From positions 1 through 12,221 of the forward strand of contig JBFISM010000115.1 of assembly GCA_041608535.1 (NCBI GenBank): a DNA stretch of 12,221 nt, in the 5' to 3' direction. Positions 1 through 5,910 of this stretch are shown here, piece after piece. The stretch is from JBFISM01 sp041608535 (lineage in GTDB: Bacteria > Actinomycetota > Acidimicrobiia > Spongiisociales > UBA5794). Under the pieces are notes generated by a model, which saw only the letters and a program-made list of their open reading frames with translations, did not search any database and had not been told where the DNA came from. Numbering within the stretch: position 1 is the first letter of the stretch; each line of letters opens with the position of its first letter. Position numbers and translations under genes: made by a program.

Positions 1-312
1 CGGTCACTTGCTTTCTACCGGACCATGGGATTCGATGTGGCGTACGGTGACGAGCGTGCGGCCTTCTCGAGCCTGCGAGTTGGCGATCAGTTTCTCAATC
101 TGATGCTCACCGACTCACTCCCGGCGCCCGGCTGGGGCAGAGTGATTCTGCACGTCTCCGATGTCGACGCCGTGCACAGGCGTGCGGTCACGTCGGGGAT
201 GACACCGGAAGCACCACCTCGGGATGCCAACTGGGGTGAGCGGTACTTCCATCTGCGCGACCCCGACGGCCACGAGCTGAGCTTCGCCCGCAGGCTGGAT
301 GACGAATCGTGA
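1..312 (+). CDS. VOC (glyoxalase/bleomycin-resistance fold) protein, C-terminal part
   Basis: The reading frame is open from the first base of the window and ends at TGA 310-312, so the 5' end of the gene lies outside. The 103 visible residues start inside the typical SLAFYRTMGF segment of a VOC-family beta-alpha-beta-beta-beta module (residues 2-11). They continue to the second half, with ILHVSDVD (49-56) and DPDGHELSFA (87-96). H51 and E92 sit where VOC enzymes place metal ligands. VOC proteins include glyoxalase I, extradiol dioxygenases and antibiotic-binding proteins, and nothing here fixes the substrate. An internal ATG at base 25 is not the start, because the homologous sequence extends upstream of it. 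The gene is followed by a 118-base spacer with two strong hairpins, then by a tRNA on the other strand. Confidence 0.85.
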   Translation, partial: RSLAFYRTMGFDVAYGDERAAFSSLRVGDQFLNLMLTDSLPAPGWGRVILHVSDVDAVHRRAVTSGMTPEAPPRDANWGERYFHLRDPDGHELSFARRLDDES

Positions 313-338
313 AACGGTGGCTAGCAATGACCTCACGG

Positions 339-418
339 CCGCCGTGGGGTTGGGGCCCCACTTGGCGGAGGAGGGCCGACCGGCGTCTGTTCGAGCCCGC
401 AGGGCTCGAAGTCGGCCC
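339..418. terminator. Two stacked hairpins between a VOC gene and tRNA-Ala
   Basis: Two strong inverted repeats fill the gap between two converging genes. Hairpin 1: CCGCC plus GTGGGG (339-349) pairs with CCCCAC (356-361) and GGCGG (364-368), with a six-base loop and a two-base TT bulge. Hairpin 2: TTCGAGCCC (390-398) pairs perfectly with GGGCTCGAA (402-410) across the three-base loop GCA. It is enclosed by a second 8-bp stem, GGGCCGAC (373-380) with GTCGGCCC (411-418), leaving a nine-base bulge on one side. No run of T follows on either strand, so a classical intrinsic terminator is not proven. A U-tract-less bidirectional terminator is the simplest reading; a small structured RNA is the alternative. 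Confidence 0.5.
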
Positions 419-430
419 GGGAATGAAACG

Positions 431-504
431 TGGAGGTGACGGGATTTGAACCCGTGACCCCTTCGTTGCGAACGAAGTGCTCTGCCGGGCTGAGCTACAC
501 CCCC
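431..504 (-). tRNA. tRNA-Ala, anticodon CGC
   Basis: Read on the minus strand, the segment folds as a full cloverleaf of 74 bases. The acceptor GGGGGTG pairs with CACCTCC, the D stem is GCTC/GAGC, the anticodon stem is CTTCG/CGAAG with loop TTCGCAA, and the T stem is ACGGG/CCCGT with loop TTCAAAT. The anticodon is CGC, reading GCG. The G3-U70 wobble pair, the main identity element of alanine tRNAs, is present, together with discriminator A73. The CCA end is not encoded. The gene points toward the VOC gene and away from the oxidoreductase gene. Confidence 0.96.
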
Positions 505-525
505 GTGGGAGCGGGATTGTAGACG

Positions 526-551
526 TAGAGTTGGCGCCGCACGGCAGGAGG
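526..551 (+). promoter_or_regulatory. Possible -10 box and Shine-Dalgarno for the oxidoreductase gene
   Basis: TAGAGT (526-531) fits the TANNNT form of a -10 box. AGGAGG (546-551) is a strong Shine-Dalgarno only four bases before the TTG at 556. In-frame stops at 520-522 and 526-528 exclude a longer protein, and the next in-frame start (GTG 583) would cut into the first strand of the Rossmann fold. The site therefore decides the TTG start. I see no clear -35 box. Confidence 0.45.
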
Positions 552-555
552 CGAC

Positions 556-1560
556 TTGGCAGATCATCTCACGGCGGCACTCGTGGGCTTGGGTTGGTGG
601 GGGCGGCAGATCGCCGACAGCCTGCACACGTCGGACCTCATACAACTGACACGCGCCGTGGAACCTGACCTCGAGGCCGCCAGGTCATTCTGCGAGGCGC
701 ACGGTATGACGTTGACCGATGATCTCGGCGACGCCCTGATCGATGCCAGTGTCGATGCGGTGATCATCGCCACGCCCCATGCCCTCCACGAGCAGCAAGT
801 GTTGGCCGCCGCCGCAGCGGGCAAGCACGCCTTCTGCGAGAAGCCACTGGCGCTCACCGCCGCCGCGGCGCGGCGGATGGTCGAGACGTGTCGGGACCAC
901 GGAGTCGTGTTGGGAGTCGGTCACGAGCGCCGTTTCGAGGGTGCGTTGCAGCGTGCGGCGACAATGGCCACCACCGGCCATCTGGGCACCCTGCTCCACG
1001 TCGAATGCAACTGGTCGCACAATCTCTTCATGGGTGCCGCGACCGGCGGATGGCGCCAGGACCCCTCGCAAGCACCCGCCGGCACGCTCACCGCTCTCGG
1101 GGTCCACATCACGGACTATTTCCAGTCGATATGCGGACCGGTGGAATCGGTCGCAGCCAGCACCGCCTCGCGCTCGCCGCACTTTCCTGCAGACGACGTG
1201 ATCACCGTGCAGTTCCGCTTCCACAGCGGTGTCACCGGGGTGATGAGCAACCTCGCAACGACGCCGTTCTATCAGAGGATCGCCATCTTCGGCGATGAGG
1301 CCTGGGCCGAGGTACGAGAGATCTCGAACGTCGACGTGCCCGACCCGGCCACACTCACCTGGCGCGGGATCGACGGGGAGATCCACACTTCCACCTTCCG
1401 CCACACCGACACCGTCAGAGCGAACCTCGAAGAGTGGGCAGCGGCGGTCATCGGAGTCGGGGCATATCGGTTCACCGAGCAGCAGCTGGTGCACAACGTC
1501 GAGATCCTCGAGGCCATCGTGCGTTCGGCGGCGAGCGGGCTACCGGAGAAGGTCGGCTGA
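556..1560 (+). CDS. Gfo/Idh/MocA-family NAD(P)-dependent oxidoreductase
   Basis: This 334-residue protein has the length and layout of Gfo/Idh/MocA enzymes, which oxidise or reduce sugars, inositols and similar compounds with NAD(P). The N-terminal Rossmann fold opens with the dinucleotide motif GLGWWG (residues 11-16). ATPHALH (72-78) and the family signature EKP (95-97) follow; that lysine is usually catalytic. The C-terminal domain holds H184-I-T-D187, in the usual place of the conserved His and Asp of the active site. The substrate cannot be read from the sequence, and no sugar-transport or catabolic genes flank it. The start is TTG behind a strong AGGAGG. The gene converges with the translin-family gene, leaving a seven-base gap. 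Confidence 0.88.
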   Translation: MADHLTAALVGLGWWGRQIADSLHTSDLIQLTRAVEPDLEAARSFCEAHGMTLTDDLGDALIDASVDAVIIATPHALHEQQVLAAAAAGKHAFCEKPLALTAAAARRMVETCRDHGVVLGVGHERRFEGALQRAATMATTGHLGTLLHVECNWSHNLFMGAATGGWRQDPSQAPAGTLTALGVHITDYFQSICGPVESVAASTASRSPHFPADDVITVQFRFHSGVTGVMSNLATTPFYQRIAIFGDEAWAEVREISNVDVPDPATLTWRGIDGEIHTSTFRHTDTVRANLEEWAAAVIGVGAYRFTEQQLVHNVEILEAIVRSAASGLPEKVG

Positions 1561-1567
1561 AGCGGGC

Positions 1568-2188
1568 TCAGCTGCCTTCGAGCTTGCTGCGCAGCCGCTC
1601 CTGGACGATTGTCGTCGTCAAATCGGCTCGGCTCCGCTCGATGAGAGAGCGGGCCACGTCGGTGGTCCGCCGCAGCCCGGAGGTCATACCGTCGGGGTAG
1701 TCCAGCGCCGTCAACAGATCGATGACCGCCTCCATCCTGGCGAAGGTGCGCTCGGCAGCATCGAGATCGGCTCCCCGCAGCTGGTCCAGCATCCGCCGGC
1801 GCATCTCCCCCACCGCCTCGCCGAGCCCCTTGAGGTACGGCACGGCATGAAGGTGCAGCCGGCTCGGCGTGGGCAGCTCGCGCCCCAGCAGCATGGCTGC
1901 CGTCAGCTCCGCTTCCGCGAACTCCTTGACCGCATCGAAGAAGAAGCCGGCGTGATAGATGTCCTGGTGCTCCGACAGCGGACCCTCGGTCTCGTCGACG
2001 AGCCGCCGCACCTGCGCGAGCAGATCATCGGCGATGTCGACCTCGTTGCGATGCAGCGCGCGAATGGCCTTCGAAGACCCTTGGATGATCTGGCGGCAGT
2101 TGGCCAGCGCCAGCTCCCGGGCGCGGAATTTGGCGTCGAGCTCCCGACGGACTTCGGCCTCGACGGCGGCGAGCTCGGTGTCGGTCAC
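1568..2188 (-). CDS. Translin/TRAX-family protein, putative RNA-processing endonuclease
   Basis: The protein has 206 residues and is almost entirely helical, the usual size and shape of the translin family. The diagnostic segment RRTTDVARSLIERSRADLT (173-191) matches the family's C-terminal LRRKxDVARxxxE signature. The central YLKGLGEAVGEMRR (118-131) corresponds to YLLGVADLTGELMR of TRAX. KEFAEA (88-93) resembles the EYVEA box of human TRAX, which carries two catalytic glutamates. D157 lies about where the third acidic residue is expected. In eukaryotes translin and TRAX form C3PO, an RNase; single archaeal homologues also form octamers. Such proteins are sometimes mislabelled as haloacid dehalogenases, and no HAD motif is present. 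The GTG start lies 10 bases after the stop of the GlpR-like gene and has no good Shine-Dalgarno, which suggests translational coupling. Confidence 0.8.
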   Translation of the reverse strand: MTDTELAAVEAEVRRELDAKFRARELALANCRQIIQGSSKAIRALHRNEVDIADDLLAQVRRLVDETEGPLSEHQDIYHAGFFFDAVKEFAEAELTAAMLLGRELPTPSRLHLHAVPYLKGLGEAVGEMRRRMLDQLRGADLDAAERTFARMEAVIDLLTALDYPDGMTSGLRRTTDVARSLIERSRADLTTTIVQERLRSKLEGS

Positions 2189-2198
2189 GATGTGAGGA

Positions 2199-2615
2199 TC
2201 AGCCGGCGACTACCCGCACTGTTGCAGGCTCGTTGACCTCCACAACCCGAAGCTGGACGACATCGGCGGTTGCCGGCTGCTGGCGTGTCTGCAGCAGCAT
2301 CGTGACGAACGCGGCGATGGCCAGGTCGAATGCGATCGTGACCGCAAGCAGCACCGGACTCGACATGACGATGGCGGCCGTCAGCGTGATGACCGCACCC
2401 GTCACAAGCGCCACCAGCGCCCGCTGCCGCTTGACGTGCGCCTTCTTCTGCTGCACGAAATGACGGCGGTCCGTGGCTACCGAGGCGAGCAGATCTTGCG
2501 AGCGTGCGAAGCTCCGCGTGCTCGATGCCGGCGCCGACCTTCGACCCTCCAGCAACGACGGCAGCAGGAAAGCCGCCCAGATGCCGCCAATCAACAAGAA
2601 TGCATAAATTTCCAA
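2199..2615 (-). CDS. GlpR-like small membrane protein with three predicted helices
   Basis: The protein has 138 residues. A hydrophobic segment at about residues 3-20 leads into LLPSLLEGRR (17-26), then a charged, probably cytoplasmic linker. Two further hydrophobic helices follow at roughly 67-85 and 87-107, and the tail is short and polar. The start, the W-x-x-F-L-L-P-S-L followed by arginines, and the helix pair after a basic stretch resemble mycobacterial Rv0996. That protein family was described in corynebacteria as GlpR, the membrane receptor of the MoeA-like division protein Glp. I made this match from memory of the sequence pattern and could not test it. The start is TTG with AAGGA seven bases upstream. 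A moeA gene about 1 kb upstream in the same orientation supports the idea. Otherwise it is a hypothetical membrane protein. Confidence 0.6.
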   Translation of the reverse strand: MEIYAFLLIGGIWAAFLLPSLLEGRRSAPASSTRSFARSQDLLASVATDRRHFVQQKKAHVKRQRALVALVTGAVITLTAAIVMSSPVLLAVTIAFDLAIAAFVTMLLQTRQQPATADVVQLRVVEVNEPATVRVVAG

Positions 2616-2639
2616 CTTGGTTCCTTACTCCGCCCCCGA

Positions 2640-2668
2640 ACGATACGTTCAGGGCCTCTCCCAACCAA
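2640..2668 (-). promoter_or_regulatory. Predicted promoter of the GlpR-like/translin gene pair
   Basis: On the minus strand TTGGTT (2668-2663) and TATCGT (2645-2640) are separated by exactly 17 bases, as in a vegetative sigma-factor promoter. Transcription would start near 2633, leaving a short leader that contains the AAGGA ribosome site. A perfect small inverted repeat, GAACG-ATA-CGTTC (2638-2650), overlaps the -10 box and could be an operator half-site pair or a leader hairpin. The promoter suggests that the pair can be expressed apart from the molybdenum-cofactor genes upstream. Confidence 0.5.
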
Positions 2669-2691
2669 GGATCTTCCGATTCCCGGCAAAA

Positions 2692-3177
2692 TCAGCCCGC
2701 ATTGTGGTCTGATCCATCCTCATTGAGCAAGTCGATCGCATGCGACAGCGCCGGAGCGATCACCGCCAGCGACTCGGTGGCTCCCTTCTCGGAGCCGGGC
2801 AGATTGACCACCAGCGTGCTGCCGGCGATACCGCACACACCGCGCGACAGCATGCCGTGAGGAAACTTGCCGAAGGTATCCGCCCGCATGGCTTCGGCGA
2901 GCCCCGGTGCAAGACGATCGACGACGTCGAGCGTGCCCTCCGGTGTGAGGTCGCGGGCCGCAACACCCGTCCCACCCGTTGTCACGATCAGCGAAACGGT
3001 GCCCAGCAAACGGCGCAGCTCTCCTGCGACCGATTTGCGTCCGTCCGGGATGATCGAGGTGCTCGTCACGGGAAAACCCAGCGACTCGAGTTGCGCGGCG
3101 ACCGCTGGACCGGACATGTCGACGGCCTCACCTCGACTACACCGGTCGGAGACGGTCACCACGGCAGCGTCTCTCAC
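2692..3177 (-). CDS. mogA: Molybdopterin adenylyltransferase (MogA/MoaB type)
   Basis: The 161-residue protein belongs to the MoaB/Mog family, which adenylates molybdopterin before metal insertion by MoeA. It begins with the family's VTVSDRCSRG (residues 7-16). The nucleotide and pterin-binding stretch TTGGTG (66-71), RDLTPEG (75-81) and NLPGSEKG (125-132) are all present. The GTG start at 3177 overlaps the moaC stop as GTGA, and homology to Mog proteins begins there. The frame stays open to 3417, but the extra residues are arginine-rich shadow sequence of moaC. MogA and MoeA are the two catalytic halves of eukaryotic gephyrin; here they are separate proteins in one operon. Whether it should be named moaB or mogA cannot be settled from the sequence alone. 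Confidence 0.9.
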   Translation of the reverse strand: MRDAAVVTVSDRCSRGEAVDMSGPAVAAQLESLGFPVTSTSIIPDGRKSVAGELRRLLGTVSLIVTTGGTGVAARDLTPEGTLDVVDRLAPGLAEAMRADTFGKFPHGMLSRGVCGIAGSTLVVNLPGSEKGATESLAVIAPALSHAIDLLNEDGSDHNAG

Positions 3178-3644
3178 CGCTGCCAGTCCCCCGACCTGCC
3201 CCCTGCCTTGCTCAGCAGGCGCACCGCGGTGATCTCGGCGTTGCGATCGAGACCCTTCACCATGTCGTAGAGCGCCAAGGCTCCCACTGCCGCACCGGTC
3301 ATCGCCTCCATCTCGACACCGGTTCTGGCGGCAACTCGAGCGGTGACTTCGACGCGGGCACCGGTGTCCGTCTCCTCCACGACCACGTCGATCGCATCGA
3401 GCCCGATGGGATGACACAACGGCACCAGCTCGCTCGTCCGTTTGGCAGCCATCACTGCCGCCACTCGCGCAACGGCGAGGGCATCCCCCTTGGGCAGCTC
3501 ACCGCCGAACAGCAGCTGTCGGACCTCATCTGAAATGGCGAGCACTGCCTCCGCTACTGCAGTGCGCACCGTGACGTCCTTGGCGCCGACATCGACCATG
3601 CGCACCGAGCCGTCCTCGGCCAGATGGGTGAATTCGGAGCTCAT
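3174..3644 (-). CDS. moaC: Cyclic pyranopterin monophosphate synthase MoaC
   Basis: MoaC turns the GTP-derived product of MoaA into cyclic pyranopterin monophosphate, the first pterin intermediate of molybdenum-cofactor synthesis. The 156 residues match the usual family length. The N-terminal MVDVGAKDVTVRTA (16-29) is the family opening. PKGDALAVAR (51-60), AKRTSELVPLCHPI (67-80) with the conserved CHP (77-79), VEMEAMTG (110-117) and LYDMVKG (125-131) follow; the latter segment includes the conserved Asp and Lys of the active site. The start ATG overlaps the moeA stop as ATGA, and its own stop overlaps the mogA start. No moaA, moaD or moaE is visible, so the rest of the pathway must be encoded elsewhere. 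Confidence 0.95.
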   Translation of the reverse strand: MSSEFTHLAEDGSVRMVDVGAKDVTVRTAVAEAVLAISDEVRQLLFGGELPKGDALAVARVAAVMAAKRTSELVPLCHPIGLDAIDVVVEETDTGARVEVTARVAARTGVEMEAMTGAAVGALALYDMVKGLDRNAEITAVRLLSKAGGRSGDWQR

Positions 3645-4885
3645 TGTGCCGCCCCGAGCGCCGTCGCCCGGTTGCGGCTCTCCGGGAGCCGAAAGAGCTC
3701 GATCTCGATCTCGCCACCCGCCTCAACCTCGGCGATGCCCACCGGCACGACGCCGAACGCATTGGCATTCGCCAGTGCGGAGAGCACATTCGACGACTGT
3801 CCTCCGGATGACTGCACCGACCAACCGCCGCTGGCGTCCGTGGTTGCGATCATGCGCAGGAACACTGTCTTCGCGGGATCGGTCCGCACCGCATGCTGCA
3901 GCCGGCCCGAGACCCTCGGCCGGAAGATGGCGGCTGCCCCCAGCATGTGCAAGAGCGCCGGCCGCACGAACTGCTCGAACGCCACCACCACCGACACCGG
4001 GTTGCCGGGCAACCCGAAGAAGGGCGTCGATCCCAGGGCTCCAAACCCGAGTGGCTTTGCCGGTTGCATCGCCACGCGCCAGAAGTCGACCGTCCCGAGC
4101 TTGCGCAGCTCCTCCTTCACCACGTCGTAATCACCCATGGACACCCCGCCACTGGAGACCACGACGTCGGCGTTGTGCGCGGCATGACCGAACGTTCGGT
4201 TCACTGCAACCGCTTCATCAGGCACGATGCCGTAGTCGACAACCGTCGCCCCCAGCTCGTCGAGCAGACCGCGCAGCAAGAAACGGTTGGCATCGCGAAT
4301 CTTGCCCGGTGCCAGCTCCTTGGTCTCCGGCGGGACTATCTCGTCACCGGTGGACAAGATCGCCACCACGGGGCGGCGGCGGACCTTGGGCCAGGCAACA
4401 CCCAACGACGCCAGCACGCCCAGATCGGCGGGGGTGAGCCGGCGGCCCGCCTCGAGCACCTTGGTACCGGCGGCGACGTCGCCGCCGGCGGGGCGGATGG
4501 CGGCGCCCCCCTCGACGGGGACGCGGATCTCCACCATGTCGTCCTGCTGGCTCGTGTCCTCGACGCGCAGCACGGCCTCGGTCCCGGGCGGCAACGGCGC
4601 ACCCGTCATCACCTTCACGGCGGTGCCGGGCTCGACGGCCGCCGAAGGCACTGCGCCGGCTGGAACCTCACCGACCACCCGCAGCTTCACCGGGGCCGCC
4701 ACCACGTCGGCGACACGCAGCGCATACCCGTCCACTGCGGAGTTTGCGAACGGGGGCAGATCGTGGGGTGCCGTCACCTCCTCGCTGAGCACGAGCCCGA
4801 GACACTCCTTGATCCCGACCTCGACGATCGGAAGCGGGGGCACCGCATCGAGGATCTCGCCTTGCACCTGGTGCAGGGGTCTCAC
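3641..4885 (-). CDS. moeA: Molybdopterin molybdotransferase MoeA (or its Glp-type paralogue)
   Basis: MoeA inserts molybdate into adenylated molybdopterin. The 414-residue length is typical. Family landmarks are PPFANSAVDGYA (44-55), the VMTGAPLP stretch (92-99), STGDEI (178-183), the pterin-binding SSGGVSMGDYD (244-254) and LPGNPVS (292-298), followed by the C-terminal beta-barrel domain IV. The start is GTG at 4885, overlapping the plsY stop as GTGA; the frame remains open further upstream, but that part lies inside plsY. Actinobacteria also encode a MoeA paralogue, Glp, that works in cell division with the membrane receptor GlpR. The GlpR-like gene downstream makes a division role possible, while the adjacent moaC and mogA favour the classical enzyme. 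Both roles could coexist. Confidence 0.92.
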   Translation of the reverse strand: MRPLHQVQGEILDAVPPLPIVEVGIKECLGLVLSEEVTAPHDLPPFANSAVDGYALRVADVVAAPVKLRVVGEVPAGAVPSAAVEPGTAVKVMTGAPLPPGTEAVLRVEDTSQQDDMVEIRVPVEGGAAIRPAGGDVAAGTKVLEAGRRLTPADLGVLASLGVAWPKVRRRPVVAILSTGDEIVPPETKELAPGKIRDANRFLLRGLLDELGATVVDYGIVPDEAVAVNRTFGHAAHNADVVVSSGGVSMGDYDVVKEELRKLGTVDFWRVAMQPAKPLGFGALGSTPFFGLPGNPVSVVVAFEQFVRPALLHMLGAAAIFRPRVSGRLQHAVRTDPAKTVFLRMIATTDASGGWSVQSSGGQSSNVLSALANANAFGVVPVGIAEVEAGGEIEIELFRLPESRNRATALGAAQ

Positions 4886-5460
4886 GAGGTCTCCAGACGC
4901 CGTTCGGCGCCGGCGAGGATGCGGCCGATGTTGTCCTTGTGCCGCCACACGACCAGCCCCGCAGCAGCCGCGGCGAAGACCAGACTCCACCCCTGGGCGC
5001 CCCCGATCACGTACACCGGCACGTACAGAGCCATCGCCACGAGCGAGGCGATGGAGGCCGTCTTCGTGAGGGCTACGGTGACCGCCCAACCGAGCGCGAG
5101 CAACACGCCCCACAGCGGTACGAGCCACATCGCGGCCCCGATCGCCGTGGCCACCCCGCGGCCTCCGCGGAAGCGATGCCACAGCGGCGCTACGTGACCA
5201 ATCACGGCGGCGAGACCGGCGGCGGCGCCAACAGTTGGATCGACGAGCGCGGATCCCACCGCCGCTGCGGCCAGTCCTTTGAGCGCATCACCGAGCATCA
5301 CGACGGCTGCAGCCTTCTTCCCCAACGTGCGGTACACATTTGATGTGCCCGGGTTACCGCTTCCCTGTGCGTAGATGTCGATGCCCTGCACTCGCGGCAC
5401 GATCACCCCGAAGTCGATGCTGCCGAGCAGATAGGCGATGACGAGCGCGACGACGGTCAC
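4882..5460 (-). CDS. plsY: Acyl-phosphate:glycerol-3-phosphate acyltransferase PlsY
   Basis: PlsY transfers an acyl group from acyl-phosphate to glycerol-3-phosphate in the inner membrane, the first acylation of phospholipid synthesis. The 192-residue protein is mostly hydrophobic helices. All three conserved cytoplasmic motifs are present: GSGNPGTSN (33-41), GHVAPLWHRFRGGRGVAT (88-105) and WRHKDNIGRILAG (172-184). Small differences from the usual consensus are Thr for Ala in motif 1 and Arg for Lys in motif 2. The start chosen is GTG 5460, where the homology begins; a TACACT -10 box lies six bases upstream and no Shine-Dalgarno is visible, so the gene is probably leaderless. It is the first gene of the overlapping plsY-moeA-moaC-mogA chain. 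Confidence 0.94.
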   Translation of the reverse strand: MTVVALVIAYLLGSIDFGVIVPRVQGIDIYAQGSGNPGTSNVYRTLGKKAAAVVMLGDALKGLAAAAVGSALVDPTVGAAAGLAAVIGHVAPLWHRFRGGRGVATAIGAAMWLVPLWGVLLALGWAVTVALTKTASIASLVAMALYVPVYVIGGAQGWSLVFAAAAAGLVVWRHKDNIGRILAGAERRLETS

Positions 5461-5466
5461 GGGAGA

Positions 5467-5472
5467 AGTGTA
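5467..5472 (-). promoter_or_regulatory. -10 box of a probable leaderless plsY transcript
   Basis: On the minus strand TACACT (5472-5467) is followed by six bases and the GTG start of plsY. This TANNNT-N6-GTG geometry puts the transcription start on the start codon. No purine-rich ribosome site precedes the GTG, and I see no good -35 box. Confidence 0.5.
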
Positions 5473-5898
5473 GAAGCCTGCGCCACCACCCCTCACTCTC
5501 TCCCGGCGATGCGGCAGCAGGACGAACGATCGAAACCGGACGGTGCAGTCGCCTGTGGTCAACCACCAATCCATATCCCGGTTCATACTGGAGATCGCGC
5601 TGGCGCCGACTACTATCCGAAGTGAATTGGACGGTCTGCCCGGCTGGGCTTGGGGTGTCGACCGACTCCATGGGCCCAGGTTTCCGCGCAGGCTGCCGAC
5701 ACGTGCACCGCCGTGTCGTCCGACGGCCAGGACGGAGTGAGCACTCGAGATGTGGTTTGGAGGCCCCCTTCCCGTCACCTGATCGCAAGCCCCCCCACCA
5801 ATTCCCCCTGCTTGCGTGAAGGCCCTCCCTCCTCAGGAGGGAGGGGACGGGAAGGGTCGTGTGATCTCGACCCCCTTCTCTGCGGTCCGACCATGGCG
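5473..5898. other. Noncoding divergent region between plsY and the SAF-domain gene
   Basis: No convincing gene lies in the roughly 450 bases between the two divergent start codons. Frames that stay open here on the minus strand are arginine-rich and lack any recognisable domain. Bases 5560-5625 are relatively AT-rich for this window and contain TACTAT (5611-5616), a fair -10 box, five bases before a GTG that opens a 65-codon frame of no recognisable content. The region also holds a 23-base palindrome. I looked for cobalamin, c-di-AMP and similar riboswitch signatures and did not recognise one. Confidence 0.6.
5823..5845. repeat. 23-base near-perfect palindrome
   Basis: CCCTCCCTCCT (5823-5833) and AGGAGGGAGGG (5835-5845) are exact reverse complements around a single central C. 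As RNA it would form a pyrimidine/purine stem of about ten pairs with a tight loop. It lies about 65 bases before the GTG start of the SAF-domain gene and downstream of a C-rich tract. A protein-binding site, a leader hairpin or a terminator for a transcript coming from upstream are all possible; no T-run follows on the plus strand. Confidence 0.6.
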
Positions 5899-5904
5899 TA
5901 CGTT
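5899..5904 (+). promoter_or_regulatory. -10 box deciding the start of the SAF-domain gene
   Basis: TACGTT is followed by six bases and GTG 5911, the same TANNNT-N6-RTG layout seen at plsY, uppP and the P-type ATPase gene. It favours GTG 5911 over the in-frame ATG at 5893, which has neither a Shine-Dalgarno nor a -10 box in place. Confidence 0.4.
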
Positions 5905-5910
5905 GCAGGC

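Noticed and set aside
685..1494. 269-codon frame antisense to the oxidoreductase gene
   Set aside because: It lies wholly inside a well-supported gene, is rich in Arg, Gly and His and has no domain; such antisense frames are usual at this GC content.
1568..2188. Haloacid dehalogenase assignment for the translin-family gene
   Set aside because: No DxDxT nucleophile motif or other HAD signature is present; the C-terminal LRRxTDVARSLIE segment is characteristic of translin.
3893..5197. 434-codon plus-strand frame across moeA and plsY
   Set aside because: It is a shadow of two confident minus-strand genes, with low-complexity His/Arg/Gly-rich content and no domain.
5461..5778. N-terminal extension of PlsY to a 298-residue protein
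   Set aside because: PlsY homology and the hydrophobic first helix begin at GTG 5460, and the extra part is polar and unlike the family.
5500..5890. Riboswitch in the plsY/SAF-gene divergent region
   Set aside because: No conserved core of the cobalamin, c-di-AMP or other common riboswitch classes was recognised by eye on either strand.
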